NCBI GenBank assembly: GCA_021295695.1
Contig: JAGWBW010000004.1
Span: 1 to 37,827 of the forward strand
Length of the DNA: 37,827 nt
From: Candidatus Latescibacterota bacterium
GTDB lineage: Bacteria > Latescibacterota > UBA2968
Reading direction: 5' to 3'
Shown: one piece after another, positions 18,608 to 30,623 of the stretch
Layout: each line of letters opens with the position of its first letter
How positions within the stretch are numbered: the stretch's first letter is position 1
Made by a program: the position numbers and the translations under genes
The notes under the pieces: generated by a model
What the model was told of the DNA's origin: nothing
The model's database searches: none
Seen by the model: the letters and a program-made list of their open reading frames with translations, nothing else

Positions 18608-20701
18608 TTAAGTTGCAAATACATTAACTGAAGAGAGAATGTCTTCAGCTATGCTCTGCGGCATTTCCTCAAATTTGGAAAATTCCATCGAATATATCGC
18701 GCGGCCCTGTGTAATAGACCGCAACTTTGTTGCATAACCAAACATTTCACTTAGCGGCACAGTGGCCGAGATAACTTGTGCATCGGGGCGATTGACAATG
18801 CCTACAATATGCCCTCGACGCGCATTTAAGTCACCCATAACATCGCCCATATAATCTTCGGGCACAACGACTTCCACATCAAAAACAGGTTCCATAAGAT
18901 AAGTTTTAGCCCTTTTGGCAGCCTCTTGAAAAGCTATTGAACCTGCAATTTTGAAGGCTATTTCAGACGAATCAACATCGTGGTAAGAACCATCAAACAG
19001 TTCAACTTTGACGTCATCTATGGGATAGCCCGCCAGGACGCCACCAGTCATCGCTTCTCGAATTCCCGCACGCACGGCAGAAATATATTCAGACGGAATT
19101 GCACCACCTGTAATTTTGTTCTCGAAAACAAGCCCTGTACCTGACTTGCCGGGTTCCAGATTGATAACGACATGACCGTATTGACCGCGTCCACCACTTT
19201 GGCGGACAAAGCGCCCGTGAATATTTTGAACGGCGTTGCGGATGGCCTCTTTGTAAGTGACCTGTGGTTTGCCGACATTGGCCTCAACCCTGAATTCGCG
19301 TTTGAGGCGATCCACAATAATCTCCAGGTGCAATTCACCCATTCCCGAAATAATGGTCTGCCCGGTGTCTGGATCAACAGCTACGTGAAAGGTCGGGTCT
19401 TCTTCAGCCAGCTTGCTCAATGCGACGCCAAGTTGATCCTGATCAGCCTTGGTTTTTGGCTCAATAGCCACAGAAATCACGGGCTTGGAAAAATCCATTG
19501 ATTCCAGTATCACAGGCTCTTTTTCATCGCACAGCGTCTCTCCTGTTGCCGTGTCTTTTAGTCCAACAACCGCTGCGATCTCACCCGCGGACACCGCATC
19601 GATCTCTTCCCGCTTATTTGCGTGCATTTGCAACATACGCCCAATGCGCTCGCGCTTGCCCTTGTTGGCATTGAGAACATAAGAACCTTTATTTAACTGA
19701 CCTGAATATACGCGGAAGTAAGTCAACCGCCCAACATAAGGATCTGTCATCACTTTAAAAGCCAAAGCAGCAAAAGGCACTTCGTCGGAAACTGGACGAG
19801 AAATTCCGATGTCGAAATTTTTGAGATCGTGTCCCACAATTTCAGGCACATCGTGAGGCGAGGGCAAATATGCGACAATAGCATCTAACAATCGCTGCAC
19901 GCCTTTGTTCTTAAATGCCGACCCACAAAGCACGGGTACAGCAGCACTGTTGATCACAGCCTGGCGCAAAGCAGCTTTAATCTCTTCTTCACTGATATCT
20001 TCGCCTTCGAGAAATTTTTCCATCAAAGTGTCGTCAAAATCGGAGACCGCTTCCAGCAATTGCTCGCGGCCTTCATAGGCGCGTTCTGCCAGATCGTTTG
20101 GAATACTATCCTCAGTAAACATGGTGCCCAAAGAATCATCTTCGTAGGTCACGAGTTTCATCTTGATCAAATCAATCAAACCCGTAAACATCTCGCCAGA
20201 CCCCACGGGTAACTGAACGGGAACAAAATTGGACACCAATCTTTCACGCATCATTTCTACTACGCGGTCAAAATCGGCACCTGTGCGATCCATTTTGTTG
20301 ACAAATGCAATCCGAGGTACGGAATATTTGTCTGCCTGACGCCAGACAGTTTCAGATTGGGGTTCAACGCCTCCAACTGCACAAAACAGCCCTACAGCAC
20401 CATCTAAAACGCGCAACGACCGCTCGACTTCGGCAGTAAAATCAACGTGTCCCGGCGTATCGATAATATTGATGCGATGGTCATCCCAAAAACATGTTGT
20501 AGCCGCCGATGTAATGGTAATGCCTCGCTCGCGCTCTTGTGCCATCCAGTCCATGGTGGCAGCACCATCGTGCACCTCACCCATCCTGCGTAAAATACCC
20601 GTATAATAGAGAATGCGCTCGGTTGTCGTGGTTTTGCCTGCGTCAATGTGCGCCATAATTCCGATATTTCGGGTGCGCTCCAGGTCGTATTTTCTCACCA
20701 T
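18608..20701 (-). CDS. fusA: Elongation factor G
   Basis: Translocase GTPase. G1 AHIDAGKT (17-24), DTPGHVDF and NKMDR are present, then domains II-V, including [10 protein letters not shown] and the C-terminal [14 protein letters not shown]; 697 residues. Upstream, GTG at 20710 sits directly after the rpsG stop, but ATG at 20701 gives [18 protein letters not shown], which matches the family start, so I use it. No strong Shine-Dalgarno is visible; close coupling with rpsG (9-base gap) may compensate. Confidence 0.97.
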   Translation of the reverse strand: MVRKYDLERTRNIGIMAHIDAGKTTTTERILYYTGILRRMGEVHDGAATMDWMAQERERGITITSAATTCFWDDHRINIIDTPGHVDFTAEVERSLRVLDGAVGLFCAVGGVEPQSETVWRQADKYSVPRIAFVNKMDRTGADFDRVVEMMRERLVSNFVPVQLPVGSGEMFTGLIDLIKMKLVTYEDDSLGTMFTEDSIPNDLAERAYEGREQLLEAVSDFDDTLMEKFLEGEDISEEEIKAALRQAVINSAAVPVLCGSAFKNKGVQRLLDAIVAYLPSPHDVPEIVGHDLKNFDIGISRPVSDEVPFAALAFKVMTDPYVGRLTYFRVYSGQLNKGSYVLNANKGKRERIGRMLQMHANKREEIDAVSAGEIAAVVGLKDTATGETLCDEKEPVILESMDFSKPVISVAIEPKTKADQDQLGVALSKLAEEDPTFHVAVDPDTGQTIISGMGELHLEIIVDRLKREFRVEANVGKPQVTYKEAIRNAVQNIHGRFVRQSGGRGQYGHVVINLEPGKSGTGLVFENKITGGAIPSEYISAVRAGIREAMTGGVLAGYPIDDVKVELFDGSYHDVDSSEIAFKIAGSIAFQEAAKRAKTYLMEPVFDVEVVVPEDYMGDVMGDLNARRGHIVGIVNRPDAQVISATVPLSEMFGYATKLRSITQGRAIYSMEFSKFEEMPQSIAEDILSSVNVFAT

Positions 20702-20710
20702 CTTATTCAC

Positions 20711-21178
20711 TTACCAACGATAATGTGCAAATGCGCGATTGGCTTCTGCCATGCGGTGCGTTTCTTCGCGTCGCTGCATTGCACGTCCTTGCCCGTTTGA
20801 TGCATCCATAAATTCACCGGCCAAACGCTGAGCCATCGTCTTTTCGCTCCGTTCTCTGGCAAATAAAATCAACCAGCGAATAGACAACGCAAGGCGTTCA
20901 TCGGGACGGACTTCTTCAGGCACCTGGTAAGTCGCACCACCAACGCGACGCGACCTCACCTTGACAACCGGCTTGACATTGTCAAGTGCCTTTTCAAAAA
21001 TCTCTAAACCGGAATTCCCACTACGCTCTTCAACCAGATTAAGTGCCTCGTAAAAAATTCGTTCACCCACACTCTTTTTGCCCTTGCGAAACAAGCAGTT
21101 GACAAAACGCGTCACCAACAGACTACTGTATTTGGGATCTGGAGCTAAATATCGTTTTTCCGCTCGCCTTTTTCGCAT
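20711..21178 (-). CDS. rpsG: 30S ribosomal protein S7
   Basis: Primary 16S rRNA binder that nucleates the head; in E. coli it represses the str operon by binding the rpsL-rpsG gap. [38 protein letters not shown] and [20 protein letters not shown] are diagnostic; 155 residues from ATG 21178. A longer frame upstream lacks family similarity. AGAAGG lies 11 bases upstream. An 87-base gap with a strong hairpin precedes it. Confidence 0.97.
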   Translation of the reverse strand: MRKRRAEKRYLAPDPKYSSLLVTRFVNCLFRKGKKSVGERIFYEALNLVEERSGNSGLEIFEKALDNVKPVVKVRSRRVGGATYQVPEEVRPDERLALSIRWLILFARERSEKTMAQRLAGEFMDASNGQGRAMQRREETHRMAEANRAFAHYRW

Positions 21179-21206
21179 ATCGGGATATACCTTCTTTTTA
21201 CAATAA

Positions 21207-21236
21207 GGGGGATACACCACCAGGGTGATATCCCCC
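21207..21236 (-). promoter_or_regulatory. Hairpin in the rpsL-rpsG gap (candidate S7 target)
   Basis: On the minus strand GGGGGATA-T-CACC folds back on GGTG-TATCCCCC, an 8-bp GC-rich base stem plus a 4-bp upper stem with one bulged base and a loop of about five bases. It fills the middle of the longest gap between protein genes of the array. It is not followed by a T-run, so it is not an intrinsic terminator. Confidence 0.55.
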
Positions 21237-21265
21237 CATGTTTATCGAATAATAGGCACCTGAGA

Positions 21266-21637
21266 TTAACCCGCTTTTTTAGTGCCGTATTTGGAACGAC
21301 CCTGTTTGCGATCTTCCACGCCAGTTGTGTCGAGTACGCCCCGAAGAATATGATACCGAACCGAAGGTAGATCCTTGACGCGACCGCCTCGAATAAGTAC
21401 CACTGAGTGTTCCATGAGATTGTGTCCTTCACCCGGAATATAGGCTGTTACTTCAAGACCATTAGTCAACCTGACACGCGCTACTTTGCGCAGAGCTGAA
21501 TTGGGCTTTTTGGGCGTTGTGGTATAAACGCGTGTACAAACACCGCGTTTTTGAGGACAGGCTCTCAAAGCAGGTGCAGAAGAGCGTTTCCGCTTGGCTT
21601 TTCGCCCCTTCCGAACCAGCTGATTAATTGTGGGCAA
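21266..21637 (-). CDS. rpsL: 30S ribosomal protein S12 (TTG start)
   Basis: Decoding-centre protein; streptomycin-site residues lie here. TTG at 21637 gives [15 protein letters not shown], the universal S12 beginning, with AAGGAGG five bases upstream and no alternative ATG of the right type; 123 residues. [14 protein letters not shown] (Lys43) and GGRVKDLP (Lys88, and Asp89, the RimO methylthiolation site in E. coli) are kept. The glycine normally after KDLP is serine (Ser92). It is the first gene after the internal str promoter. Confidence 0.97.
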   Translation of the reverse strand: MPTINQLVRKGRKAKRKRSSAPALRACPQKRGVCTRVYTTTPKKPNSALRKVARVRLTNGLEVTAYIPGEGHNLMEHSVVLIRGGRVKDLPSVRYHILRGVLDTTGVEDRKQGRSKYGTKKAG

Positions 21638-21666
21638 CTCAACCTCCTTATCTATGGGAGACTTGT

Positions 21667-21695
21667 AATATACCAGGTGCAATAATAGCTGTCAA
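21667..21695 (-). promoter_or_regulatory. Internal sigma-70 promoter for the str genes
   Basis: Minus strand: TTGACA (21695-21690), 17-base spacer, TATATT (21672-21667). The -35 box includes the rpoC stop codon TGA (21694-21692). Predicted transcription start is about 20-25 bases before the rpsL TTG, leaving just enough leader for its AAGGAGG. Near-consensus on all three measures. Confidence 0.8.
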
Positions 21696-24600
21696 GCATT
21701 AATTGGAGGTAATCCAATGCTTTCTGTGCTCTCTTCAGCGAGGGTTTCAAAAACCTGCGATTCTTCCATCACATCTGTATCCAAATCGCGGTATTTCAAA
21801 GCACCTGTACCGGCGGGAATGAGGTGTCCAATGATCACATTTTCCTTTAGTCCCAACAGCGTGTCAACCTTGCCCTGCACTGCTGCTTCGGTAAGCACTC
21901 TGGTAGTTTCCTGAAAAGATGCTGCAGAAATGAAACTCTCGGTCAAAAGAGAGGCTCGGGTAATCCCCAACAAGACGGGATTGTTAGTTGCGGGATCGCC
22001 CCCTTCAACAAGAACCTTATCATTTTCATCGAGGAAACGGAATCGGTCGACGAGTTCGTCCTCGAGAAAATTGGTATCTCCTGGGTCTGTCACCTGCACT
22101 TTCTGCAACATTTGTCGGACGATAGTTTCAATATGCTTGTCATTGATTTTAACACCCTGGAGCCGATAAACCTGCTGAATTTCGTCAACGAGATACTCCT
22201 GGACTTTTCGATCTCCCAAAATAGCCAGAATATCGTGTGGATTTACCGAGCCTTCAGACAGGCGGTCACCCGCGGTTACGTGATCCCCTTCCTGTACGCG
22301 CAGATGTCGTCCGTAGGGAATGGTGTATTTTTTTTCTTCGCCCTCATCGGCAGTAACCAGGACAACGCGCGAGCCTCTCACCATACCGCCAAAGCGCACA
22401 GAGCCGTTGATTTCTGTTACCACAGAGGCCTCTTTGGGCCGACGCGCCTCAAAAAGTTCAGCCACACGCGGCAAACCACCTGTAATATCTCGTGTTTTGC
22501 TGCGTTCACGCGAAATTTTAGCCAGCGTATCACCAGCTGCTACCTGGTCGCCATCGTGCACCACCAGTCGCGCCCCCAGGGGAATGATGTAATGGCCCAA
22601 TTGCTCGCCATTTTCATCAACAACCAGAATCTGCGGCGATAAAGTGCGGTCTCGGTGCTCAATCACGACTAATCCGGCAATGCTGGTGGTTTCATCGATC
22701 TCTTCGCGATATGTCACCCCTTCTACGAGATCCACAAACTGAACCCTACCAGCGTTGGGCGATACAATCACATTGTTATAAGGATCCCATTCGTAGAGTG
22801 CCTGGTCCTCTTCCACATTTTCGCCCTCCTGCACCCGCAGCACGGCTCCATGCGGCACATGGTAGTGCCCTCCCCGTACACGGCCCTGATCATCTTGCAC
22901 TTCGATTTCGCCATTTCGACCGACCACAACCCACGAACCTGCATCGCGCCGGACAAACTCGAGATGCTTAAAGATGACTTTGCCCGCACGCTTTGCACCA
23001 ATCTCGGCCTGCTCGGCAATGCGGCTGGAAGTACCCCCAATATGAAAGGTGCGCAATGTCAATTGTGTTCCTGGTTCACCCACACTTTGCGCTGCGATAA
23101 CACCCACGGCCTCTCCAATATCAACGGGTAGCCCGGTGGCGGGGTTGCGACCATAACAGGCTATACAGACCCCGCGGCGGGTTTCACATGTCAATACGGA
23201 CCGCACAAAGACCTGCTCTATACCTGCATCGGCAATTTTGTCAGCCAATTTTTCATCCAATAAAACGCCTGCTTCAACAATGCGTTCCCCCGTAATGGGA
23301 TCTTCTACATCATCCTGGACTGTGCGTCCTACAATGCGGTCAGCCAGCGATTCAACAACTTCTTCGCCTTCTTTCAAAGCTTCCATCTCAATGCCTAATA
23401 TCGTTCCGCAATCGGCTTCAGAAATAACCACATCTTGCGATACATCCACCATACGACGCGTCAAGTAGCCCGCTTCAGCGGTCTTCAAGGCCGTATCGGC
23501 CAGCCCCTTGCGACTGCCGTGCGTCGAAATAAAATACTCAAGCACGGTCAGACCTTCTTTGAGTGACGAAATAATAGGCGTTTCAATAATTTCGCCAATC
23601 GCTCCTGTCAATTTCTTTTGCGGTTTATTCATCAGCCCGCGCATACCGCCGAGTTGCTTGATCTGATCGTCGTTGCCTCGCGCGCCCGAGTCCTTCATAA
23701 TCCAGATCGAATTGAAGCCCTCTTCGGCTTTTTCAAATGCACCAATCATGGCCTGGGCAATATGATTGGTCGTATGCTGCCACACATCAATCACTTTATT
23801 GTAGCGTTCGCCCTCAGTAATAGCCCCGATCGCGTGTTGTTCAATAATTTTTTCGACTTCGCCCATAGCATCGGTAATCAATTCTTCCTTTTCGGGAGGC
23901 ACGACCACATCGCTCACCGCAATCGAAATACCCGACTGAGTTGCATAATCGTATCCCAATTTCTTCAAGCCATCGAGAAAATCTGTCGTAATGCGGTTGC
24001 CATACCGACTGTGAACTTCAGAAGAAACTTTGCGGATACCTTTGTCATCGATCAATTCATTGACAAAAGGCATCGTTTCGGGCATAATTTCATTAAAAAT
24101 GACGCGCCCAACCGTGGTTATTGAAAGCTCACCATCAATGCGAGCGCGTACGGCTTCGTGCAGGCCAATGCGTTCAAAATCATACGCCATGCGAGCTTCG
24201 CCAGTACTGCTAAAGGTTTTGAGGTTTTCTTCCTTGCCGTGAACAATTTTTGTCAGATAGTACAGACCCAGCGCTATTTCCTGGGGTTTATCAACCACCA
24301 CAGGAGACCCATCGGCAGGTTTGAGCAAATTGTTTGAAGACAGCATCAACACCCGCGCTTCAATCTGGGCCTCAAAAGAGAGTGGCAAGTGCACGGCCAT
24401 CTGATCGCCGTCAAAATCGGCATTAAATGCTGCACAGACCAGAGGGTGAATCCGAATGGCTTTGCCTTCTACGAGCACAGGCAAAAATGCCTGAATGCCC
24501 AGACGGTGCAATGTCGGAGCTCGATTGAGCAAAACGCAGTGATCCTGGATAATTTCTTCGAGAATATCCCATACTTCGACGCGCTCGCGTTCGACTAATT

Positions 24601-25783
24601 TTTTTGCACTTTTAACGGTTTGAACGAGGCCTTTTTCTTCGAGACGCCGAATAATAAATGGTTTGAATAATTCCAGAGCCATATGTTTGGGGAGCCCGCA
24701 CTGATAAAGCCTCAAATGAGGATCGACCACAATCACAGAACGGCCCGAATAATCGACGCGTTTACCCAAAAGATTCTGACGGAATCGCCCCTGTTTACCC
24801 TTGAGTAGATCGGAAAGCGACTTGAGGGATCGGTTGCCGTCACCGCGAACAGCGCGAGACCGACGTCCATTGTCAAACAGAGCATCTACAGCCTCTTGAA
24901 GCATGCGTTTTTCATTGCGTAAAATGACTTCGGGTGCTTTGATTTCAATCAATTTTTTTAGCCGATTATTTCTATTGATCACGCGGCGATACAAATCGTT
25001 GAGATCCGAAGTTGCAAACCGTCCGCCCTCTAAAGGTACAAGAGGACGCAAGTCGGGCGGGATGACGGGAATCACATCGAGAATCATCCAATCGGGCTGA
25101 TTATCCGATTGCCGGAAAGCTTCAACGACCTTAAGGCGTTTGAGCGCATCTTGTTTGCGCTGCACCGAAGTCTCGAAACGAGCTTGCGTTCGCAGTTCAG
25201 CAGATAAATCCTCAATATCGATCGCCGCCAACAGTTTTTTGATAGCGCCAGCCCCCATATCGACCTCGAATGAATACCCTTCATCTTCGAGATCCATCAC
25301 CTCATCTTCAGTGAGCAAATCCTTAGATTTGAGGTCGGGCGCATCGCCGGGATCGAGTACCACATAAGATTCGTAGTAAATAATCCGCTCGAGATTGCGA
25401 ACGGAAAGATTGAGCAAATATCCCATGCGAGATGGCAGAGACTTAAAAAACCAGATATGTGTCACCGGAACCGCCAATTCGATGTGCCCCAGCCGTTCTC
25501 GCCGTACCTTCGATTGGGTCACTTCTACCCCACACCGATCACACACCACACCCCGGTACCGAATGCGCTTGTATTTACCGCAATGGCACTCCCAATCTTT
25601 GACAGGTCCAAAAATGCATTCGCAAAATAATCCGTCGCGTTCGGGCTTAAAAGACCGGTAATTGATGGTTTCAGGTTTGGTAACCTCGCCGCGTGACCAT
25701 CCGCGGATGGTATCTGGCGAAGCCAGTTGAATACGGATAGAATTAAAGTCTAAGGGTTGATTGGCGAAATTGGTATTGGCCAC
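21692..25783 (-). CDS. rpoC: DNA-directed RNA polymerase subunit beta' (GTG start)
   Basis: Catalytic clamp subunit of RNA polymerase. N-terminal zinc cysteines Cys66, Cys68, Cys81 and Cys84; active-site NADFDGDQ (454-461) with the three Mg-binding Asp; second zinc site [15 protein letters not shown]; bridge and trigger helices follow ([16 protein letters not shown]). At 1363 residues it lacks the very large trigger-loop or N-terminal inserts of some lineages. The start is GTG 25783 with GGGGG upstream. It lies 30 bases after rpoB and its stop lies inside the -35 box of the str promoter. Confidence 0.98.
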   Translation of the reverse strand: MANTNFANQPLDFNSIRIQLASPDTIRGWSRGEVTKPETINYRSFKPERDGLFCECIFGPVKDWECHCGKYKRIRYRGVVCDRCGVEVTQSKVRRERLGHIELAVPVTHIWFFKSLPSRMGYLLNLSVRNLERIIYYESYVVLDPGDAPDLKSKDLLTEDEVMDLEDEGYSFEVDMGAGAIKKLLAAIDIEDLSAELRTQARFETSVQRKQDALKRLKVVEAFRQSDNQPDWMILDVIPVIPPDLRPLVPLEGGRFATSDLNDLYRRVINRNNRLKKLIEIKAPEVILRNEKRMLQEAVDALFDNGRRSRAVRGDGNRSLKSLSDLLKGKQGRFRQNLLGKRVDYSGRSVIVVDPHLRLYQCGLPKHMALELFKPFIIRRLEEKGLVQTVKSAKKLVERERVEVWDILEEIIQDHCVLLNRAPTLHRLGIQAFLPVLVEGKAIRIHPLVCAAFNADFDGDQMAVHLPLSFEAQIEARVLMLSSNNLLKPADGSPVVVDKPQEIALGLYYLTKIVHGKEENLKTFSSTGEARMAYDFERIGLHEAVRARIDGELSITTVGRVIFNEIMPETMPFVNELIDDKGIRKVSSEVHSRYGNRITTDFLDGLKKLGYDYATQSGISIAVSDVVVPPEKEELITDAMGEVEKIIEQHAIGAITEGERYNKVIDVWQHTTNHIAQAMIGAFEKAEEGFNSIWIMKDSGARGNDDQIKQLGGMRGLMNKPQKKLTGAIGEIIETPIISSLKEGLTVLEYFISTHGSRKGLADTALKTAEAGYLTRRMVDVSQDVVISEADCGTILGIEMEALKEGEEVVESLADRIVGRTVQDDVEDPITGERIVEAGVLLDEKLADKIADAGIEQVFVRSVLTCETRRGVCIACYGRNPATGLPVDIGEAVGVIAAQSVGEPGTQLTLRTFHIGGTSSRIAEQAEIGAKRAGKVIFKHLEFVRRDAGSWVVVGRNGEIEVQDDQGRVRGGHYHVPHGAVLRVQEGENVEEDQALYEWDPYNNVIVSPNAGRVQFVDLVEGVTYREEIDETTSIAGLVVIEHRDRTLSPQILVVDENGEQLGHYIIPLGARLVVHDGDQVAAGDTLAKISRERSKTRDITGGLPRVAELFEARRPKEASVVTEINGSVRFGGMVRGSRVVLVTADEGEEKKYTIPYGRHLRVQEGDHVTAGDRLSEGSVNPHDILAILGDRKVQEYLVDEIQQVYRLQGVKINDKHIETIVRQMLQKVQVTDPGDTNFLEDELVDRFRFLDENDKVLVEGGDPATNNPVLLGITRASLLTESFISAASFQETTRVLTEAAVQGKVDTLLGLKENVIIGHLIPAGTGALKYRDLDTDVMEESQVFETLAEESTESIGLPPINA

Positions 25784-25813
25784 GAGAGAACCCCCTTTTC
25801 AAATCTTATGTCG

Positions 25814-28800
25814 TCAGTCAATTTGCGCGTTTTCGAGTACCACGTCCAAACACAGGCTTTGCAATTCTTTAACCAGAACATTAAATGATTCTGGCACGCC
25901 GGGTTCGGGTGGGTTTTCTCCCTTCACAATGGTCTCATAAATTTTGGATCTGCCCGCTACATCGTCGGATTTGACAGTGAGCATTTCCTGTAACATATGT
26001 GCAGCGCCATAAGCTTCGAGCGCCCAAACTTCCATTTCTCCAAAGCGCTGTCCGCCAAACTGGGCTTTGCCGCCCAAAGGCTGCTGTGTGACCAGTGAAT
26101 AGGGTCCAATCGAACGCGCGTGAATCTTATCGCTGACCAGATGCGATAGTTTCAACATATAAATGATGCCGACCATCACTTCTTTATCAAATGGTTCCCC
26201 TGTTTTGCCATCGTAAAGAAGCGTTTTTCCATTTTCGGGCAAACCAGCTTTTTGCAACATATCCTGGACATCGTCCATGCTCGCGCCGTCAAACACAGGG
26301 GTCGCAAAGTGAAGGTCCAGTTCATGGGCTGCCCAACCCAAATGGGTTTCGAGGATTTGGCCGAGATTCATGCGAGAGGGAACACCGAGTGGATTCAAAA
26401 CCAGATCAATAGGTGTACCGTCGGGCAAATAGGGCATATCTTCTTCGGGCACGATAATCGAAATCACACCCTTGTTGCCGTGTCGTCCGGCCATTTTATC
26501 CCCTACCATCAGCTTTCTTTTTCGGGCGACATATACCTTGACCAGTTGCACAATGCCCGGCGGGAGTTCATCTCCACGCGCGATTTTTTCAAGCTCTCGC
26601 TCGAGTTCTTCTGCCGCCTGCTGCATCACATGGGCGGCCAGTTCAATCAATCGATCCACCCTTTGGCTCGTCGCTGGACTGTCACACCAATCCCCATCGG
26701 GTATCACTGTGCCCAGGTCAAAATTTTCCAGTGACCTTTCATTCAACGCCGTGCCAGCTTTTACAACTACCTCCCCGTCTTCATCGCGCAGGGTATTAAC
26801 TCTGCGGTTTTTGAGAAGAGCCAAAACCTGCTGATCGCGGCTTTGTTTTAATGACTCAATCTTGGAGGAAATGCGTTTTCCGGCTGACCTGGTCTTTTCC
26901 TTGTCTTCATTTCGCGTCTTTTCGTCGCGTTCTTTACGAGAAAAAACTTTGCGATCCATGACCACGCCATCCATTCCCGGGGGAGCTTTGAGCGATGCAT
27001 CGCGTACATCGCCGGCCTTTTCGCCAAAAATCGCACGCAACAAACGCTCTTCGGGCGACAATTCAGTTTCGCCCTTTGGGGTCACCTTCCCAACGAGAAT
27101 ATCGCCCTGATTGACTTCTGCCCCCACGCGAATAATGCCGTGTTCATCGAGATTGCGAACAGCCTGCTCACTCACGTTGGGAATTTCACGCGTAATTTCT
27201 TCTGTGCCGCGTTTGGTATCGCGAACCTGGAGCTCAAACTCTTCAATACTAATTGACGTGAAAATATCCTTTTTAATGAGCCGCTCAGAGACAATAATGG
27301 CATCTTCAAAGTTGTATCCATGCCACGACATAAACGCCACGAGCACATTGGCACCGAGCGCGAGATCTCCTCGATCTGTGGCACAACCATCGGCCAATAA
27401 CTGCCCCTTTTCAACTTTATCACCAACCTTTACAGCTGGACGCTGGTTGATACAAAAATCTTGATTAGATCGCTTGAATTTGGTCAGGTCGTAAATGTCT
27501 TCATCAGACAGCGAAATGGTTTCAATACTGCGGCTCTTTCTGCGCTTAACGACAATTTTGTTGGCACTAACATATGTCACAACACCGGCGTTTTTCGCAA
27601 TGATCACAGCTTTTGAATCAACGGCAACTTTGCGCTCGAGACCTGTTCCAACACGCGGGGCATCCGTAATTAAGAGAGGCACACCTTGCCGCTGCATATT
27701 AGACCCCATCAACGCGCGGTTGGCCTCATCGTGCTCAAGGAAAGGAATGAGTCCGGCGGCGGCACTCACAAGCTGGAAGGGTGAAACGTCCATATAGTCA
27801 ATCACTTCGGGATCAACCACGGGAAAATCGCCACGCCGCCTCGCTTGCACGACATTATTTTCAAACTCGCCCTTGTCATCAAGAGCCAGATTGGCCTGTG
27901 CAATAGTATGGCGATCTTCTTCGTCGGCAGGCAAATACACAATATCCTGGGAAACTTTGCTATCTTTGACCTTCCGATAGGGCGTCTCGAGAAAGCCGAA
28001 AGGATTGACCTTGGCATAAGTTGCCACAGACACAATCAGACCGATATTTGGACCTTCAGGCGTTTCGATGGGACAAATCCGGCCGTAGTGCGTGTGATGC
28101 ACATCGCGCACCTCAAACCCCGCCCGGTCGCGCGTTAATCCCCCAGGACCTAATGCCGACAAACGACGTTTGTGGGTCAATTCGTCAAGCGGATTGATTT
28201 GTTGCAAAAACTGCGACAATTGGCTGCTGCCAAAAAAGGCCTGAACCACAGTAGAAACAGTCCGCGCGTTGACCAGATCATGGGGGGTAAGTTGCTCAGA
28301 ATCGCGCAAACTCATGCGTTCTCTAATCGTGCGTGCCATGCGTGCCAATCCAATACTAAATTGCTTGGAGAGCAGTTCGCCAACAGAGCGCACACGCCGA
28401 TTGCCCAAATGATCGATATCATCGGTAAACCCATCCCCCATGGCCAGGCAGAGTAAATAGCCAATGACTTTAATAAAGTCATCAATACACAGCATGGTGA
28501 AGTCAAGCGGAATATTATCGACCATATCCAAACGCTGGTTAATGCGATAGCGCCCAACAGTACCCAGATTATAACGTCTGGGACTAAAAAAATGTCGATC
28601 GAGCAATCCGCGAGCAGTTTCAATATTGGGTGGATCGCCTGGGCGCAGCAGACTATAAATCCGAGAGAGTGCTTCTTCCTCATTATCACACGGATCTTTG
28701 TTCAGCGTATTGGTAATAATCCCGCCATCGTTTTCGGGATCGATATCCATTGCGGTAATTTTGCCGATCTGATTTTCCTGAAGCGCAACGATATGCTCTT

Positions 28801-29587
28801 CCGTCAACGTGGTATATGCTTCGACAATCACTTCTCCTGTCTTTTTATTTATCACATCTTCAGTAACAACGCAATCGACGAGTTCTTCAGTAACTCTGAC
28901 TGTGGTATCACCGTGAAAAATGCCCAGAATTTCCTCGGACTTGTCAAACCCCAAAGCTCTCAACAAAGTCGTAACCGGCAATTTGCGTTTGCGGTCGATA
29001 TGAACGTACATAATATCGTTGATATCGAGACTAAATTCGAGCCAGGCTCCGTTGTCGGGAATAATTCTGGCGGAAAATAAACGCTTGCCATTAGGGTGAA
29101 TAGAATCGTCAAAAAATACGCCCGGAGATCGGTGTAATTGGCTGACGATCACGCGCTCTGAACCATTGATGACAAATGTACCTTCATCGGTCATCAAAGG
29201 CAGTTCGCCTAAGAATACCGTCTGCTCGACGATATCTTTAACGCGAAATTCGCTATTTCCCTGTTTTTCTCGAGAAATCAGACGAAGCGTTGAACGCAGA
29301 GGCACGGCATAAGTCGTACCGCGTTCGAGACATTCTTGCACATCGTATTTGGGAGTTCCAACGGAATAATCTACAAACTCTAAAGAATAGAGATTGTGGG
29401 CGTCTGTAATCGGGAAGATACCGTGGAAGACCCCCTGGAGCCCCTGTTTCTCGCGGGTGCCAGGCGGTGTATCCTTCTGTAAAAACCAGTCATAAGAATC
29501 GAGCTGGATATCCAACAGATTCGGCATTTCGATTGCAGACGTGAGAGTTCCGTACGATTTCCGGTCAATAAATCCTCTATCTGCCAA
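25814..29587 (-). CDS. rpoB: DNA-directed RNA polymerase subunit beta
   Basis: Catalytic pincer subunit. [16 protein letters not shown], the rifampicin region [28 protein letters not shown] and the C-terminal [20 protein letters not shown] are all recognisable. The start is uncertain: TTG 29587 has AGGAG nine bases upstream and gives 1257 residues, while GTG 29638 (1274 residues) has no ribosome site; I favour TTG. Residues equivalent to E. coli Asp516, Asn518 and Ser522 are Gln462, Ile464 and Asp468 here. Upstream gap to rplL is 71 bases with no promoter seen. Confidence 0.97.
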   Translation of the reverse strand: MADRGFIDRKSYGTLTSAIEMPNLLDIQLDSYDWFLQKDTPPGTREKQGLQGVFHGIFPITDAHNLYSLEFVDYSVGTPKYDVQECLERGTTYAVPLRSTLRLISREKQGNSEFRVKDIVEQTVFLGELPLMTDEGTFVINGSERVIVSQLHRSPGVFFDDSIHPNGKRLFSARIIPDNGAWLEFSLDINDIMYVHIDRKRKLPVTTLLRALGFDKSEEILGIFHGDTTVRVTEELVDCVVTEDVINKKTGEVIVEAYTTLTEEHIVALQENQIGKITAMDIDPENDGGIITNTLNKDPCDNEEEALSRIYSLLRPGDPPNIETARGLLDRHFFSPRRYNLGTVGRYRINQRLDMVDNIPLDFTMLCIDDFIKVIGYLLCLAMGDGFTDDIDHLGNRRVRSVGELLSKQFSIGLARMARTIRERMSLRDSEQLTPHDLVNARTVSTVVQAFFGSSQLSQFLQQINPLDELTHKRRLSALGPGGLTRDRAGFEVRDVHHTHYGRICPIETPEGPNIGLIVSVATYAKVNPFGFLETPYRKVKDSKVSQDIVYLPADEEDRHTIAQANLALDDKGEFENNVVQARRRGDFPVVDPEVIDYMDVSPFQLVSAAAGLIPFLEHDEANRALMGSNMQRQGVPLLITDAPRVGTGLERKVAVDSKAVIIAKNAGVVTYVSANKIVVKRRKSRSIETISLSDEDIYDLTKFKRSNQDFCINQRPAVKVGDKVEKGQLLADGCATDRGDLALGANVLVAFMSWHGYNFEDAIIVSERLIKKDIFTSISIEEFELQVRDTKRGTEEITREIPNVSEQAVRNLDEHGIIRVGAEVNQGDILVGKVTPKGETELSPEERLLRAIFGEKAGDVRDASLKAPPGMDGVVMDRKVFSRKERDEKTRNEDKEKTRSAGKRISSKIESLKQSRDQQVLALLKNRRVNTLRDEDGEVVVKAGTALNERSLENFDLGTVIPDGDWCDSPATSQRVDRLIELAAHVMQQAAEELERELEKIARGDELPPGIVQLVKVYVARKRKLMVGDKMAGRHGNKGVISIIVPEEDMPYLPDGTPIDLVLNPLGVPSRMNLGQILETHLGWAAHELDLHFATPVFDGASMDDVQDMLQKAGLPENGKTLLYDGKTGEPFDKEVMVGIIYMLKLSHLVSDKIHARSIGPYSLVTQQPLGGKAQFGGQRFGEMEVWALEAYGAAHMLQEMLTVKSDDVAGRSKIYETIVKGENPPEPGVPESFNVLVKELQSLCLDVVLENAQID

Positions 29588-29658
29588 GGGCTCACGCTCC
29601 TGTGCTGGAAGGTAACGGTCAGTTACGGATTTGTACACTGCACAAACTTACGACAACT

Positions 29659-30027
29659 CTATTTGAGTTCCACCACCGCACCGGCTTCTTCCAGTTCTGC
29701 CTTAATCTGTTCAGCTTCTTCTTTTTCTACGCCTTCTCTGACGGGATTAGGGGCCCCATCAACCAGAGCTTTGGCTTCTTTAAGGCCCAACGAGGTAATG
29801 CTGCGAACAACTTTGATCACCTGAATTTTTTTGTCTCCAGAAGAAGACAAAATTACATCAAATTCTGTCTGCTCTTCAACAGCGGGGGCAGCATCATCGC
29901 CGCCAGGTGCTGCAACAACAGCTGCCTGTGCAGTCACGCCAAACTTTTCCTCAAGTGCTTTGACCAATTCGGCCAACTCGAGCACCGAGAGTTTCTCAAT
30001 TTCGCTAATAATGGATTCAACAGCCAT
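29659..30027 (-). CDS. rplL: 50S ribosomal protein L7/L12
   Basis: Stalk protein that recruits translation GTPases. N-terminal dimer helix ([20 protein letters not shown]), a short Ala/Gly/Pro hinge (about residues 40-53), and the C-terminal domain [20 protein letters not shown]. 122 residues from ATG 30027, which has GGAGG seven bases upstream; nearer-upstream ATGs have poorer spacing. Multiple copies per ribosome in the family. Follows rplJ by 45 bases. Confidence 0.97.
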   Translation of the reverse strand: MAVESIISEIEKLSVLELAELVKALEEKFGVTAQAAVVAAPGGDDAAPAVEEQTEFDVILSSSGDKKIQVIKVVRSITSLGLKEAKALVDGAPNPVREGVEKEEAEQIKAELEEAGAVVELK

Positions 30028-30072
30028 GAACATGCCTCCGTCCAGCAATGAATTGGGTGTGTGATAAGCGGT

Positions 30073-30606
30073 CTATTCGCCGCCTTCTTCCTTTTTTTTC
30101 TCAGCAACAGCTTGAAGTGTACCAACGAGTTTTTGCAAAATGCCATTCAGCGTAAAAGCAAGGCCACTTATCGGGCTTTGTATTGCAGATACCATCTGGC
30201 CCAGCAAAACATCGCGCGAAGGTATTTGAGCCAGTTTCTCGATCTGGTCTGCGACAAATATCTCGCCATCGATATATCCGGCTTTAATCGCGGGCTTGCC
30301 ATCGGTTTCTTCAGCGAATTTGGTCAGCACGCGGGCCGGTGCTATGGGGTCTTCGTCGGCGCAAACAAGCCCTGTGGGACCGAGGAATACATCGTCGAGC
30401 CCTTCGACTCCGGCTTGTTTAATAGCCAATTTAGCCAACCGGTTTTTTATTACGCGGTAGGAGATCGATTCTTCGCGAAGTTGCTTTCGCAACAAGGTAA
30501 ATGAAGGAACGTCTAACCCCGTAAAATCAGTTAGATACAATCCTTTGGCCCGTTTTAAGATATCTGTCAATTCTGCGACAGTAGCCTCTTTTTGAGCAGT
30601 TGGCAT
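30073..30606 (-). CDS. rplJ: 50S ribosomal protein L10
   Basis: Anchors the L7/L12 dimers to 23S rRNA. ATVAELTDILKRAKGLYLTD, FTLLRKQLREESISYRVIKN and the C-terminal acidic/basic helix are typical; 177 residues. ATG 30606 has AAAGG upstream; a TTG overlapping the rplA stop (30627) is a weaker alternative. Only 17 bases separate it from rplA, too few for an E. coli-like L10 leader. Confidence 0.96.
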   Translation of the reverse strand: MPTAQKEATVAELTDILKRAKGLYLTDFTGLDVPSFTLLRKQLREESISYRVIKNRLAKLAIKQAGVEGLDDVFLGPTGLVCADEDPIAPARVLTKFAEETDGKPAIKAGYIDGEIFVADQIEKLAQIPSRDVLLGQMVSAIQSPISGLAFTLNGILQKLVGTLQAVAEKKKEEGGE

Positions 30607-30623
30607 TTCTATACCTTTCTTAA

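Noticed and set aside
22112-22642. A 176-codon plus-strand frame opposite rpoC
   Set aside because: Antisense to a highly conserved gene, with a cysteine-, histidine- and phenylalanine-rich composition typical of a shadow and no ribosome site.
28120-28260. RpoB rifampicin region as a sequencing or assembly error
   Set aside because: The reading frame and surrounding conserved blocks are intact and the changes are whole-codon substitutions, so it is treated as natural variation.
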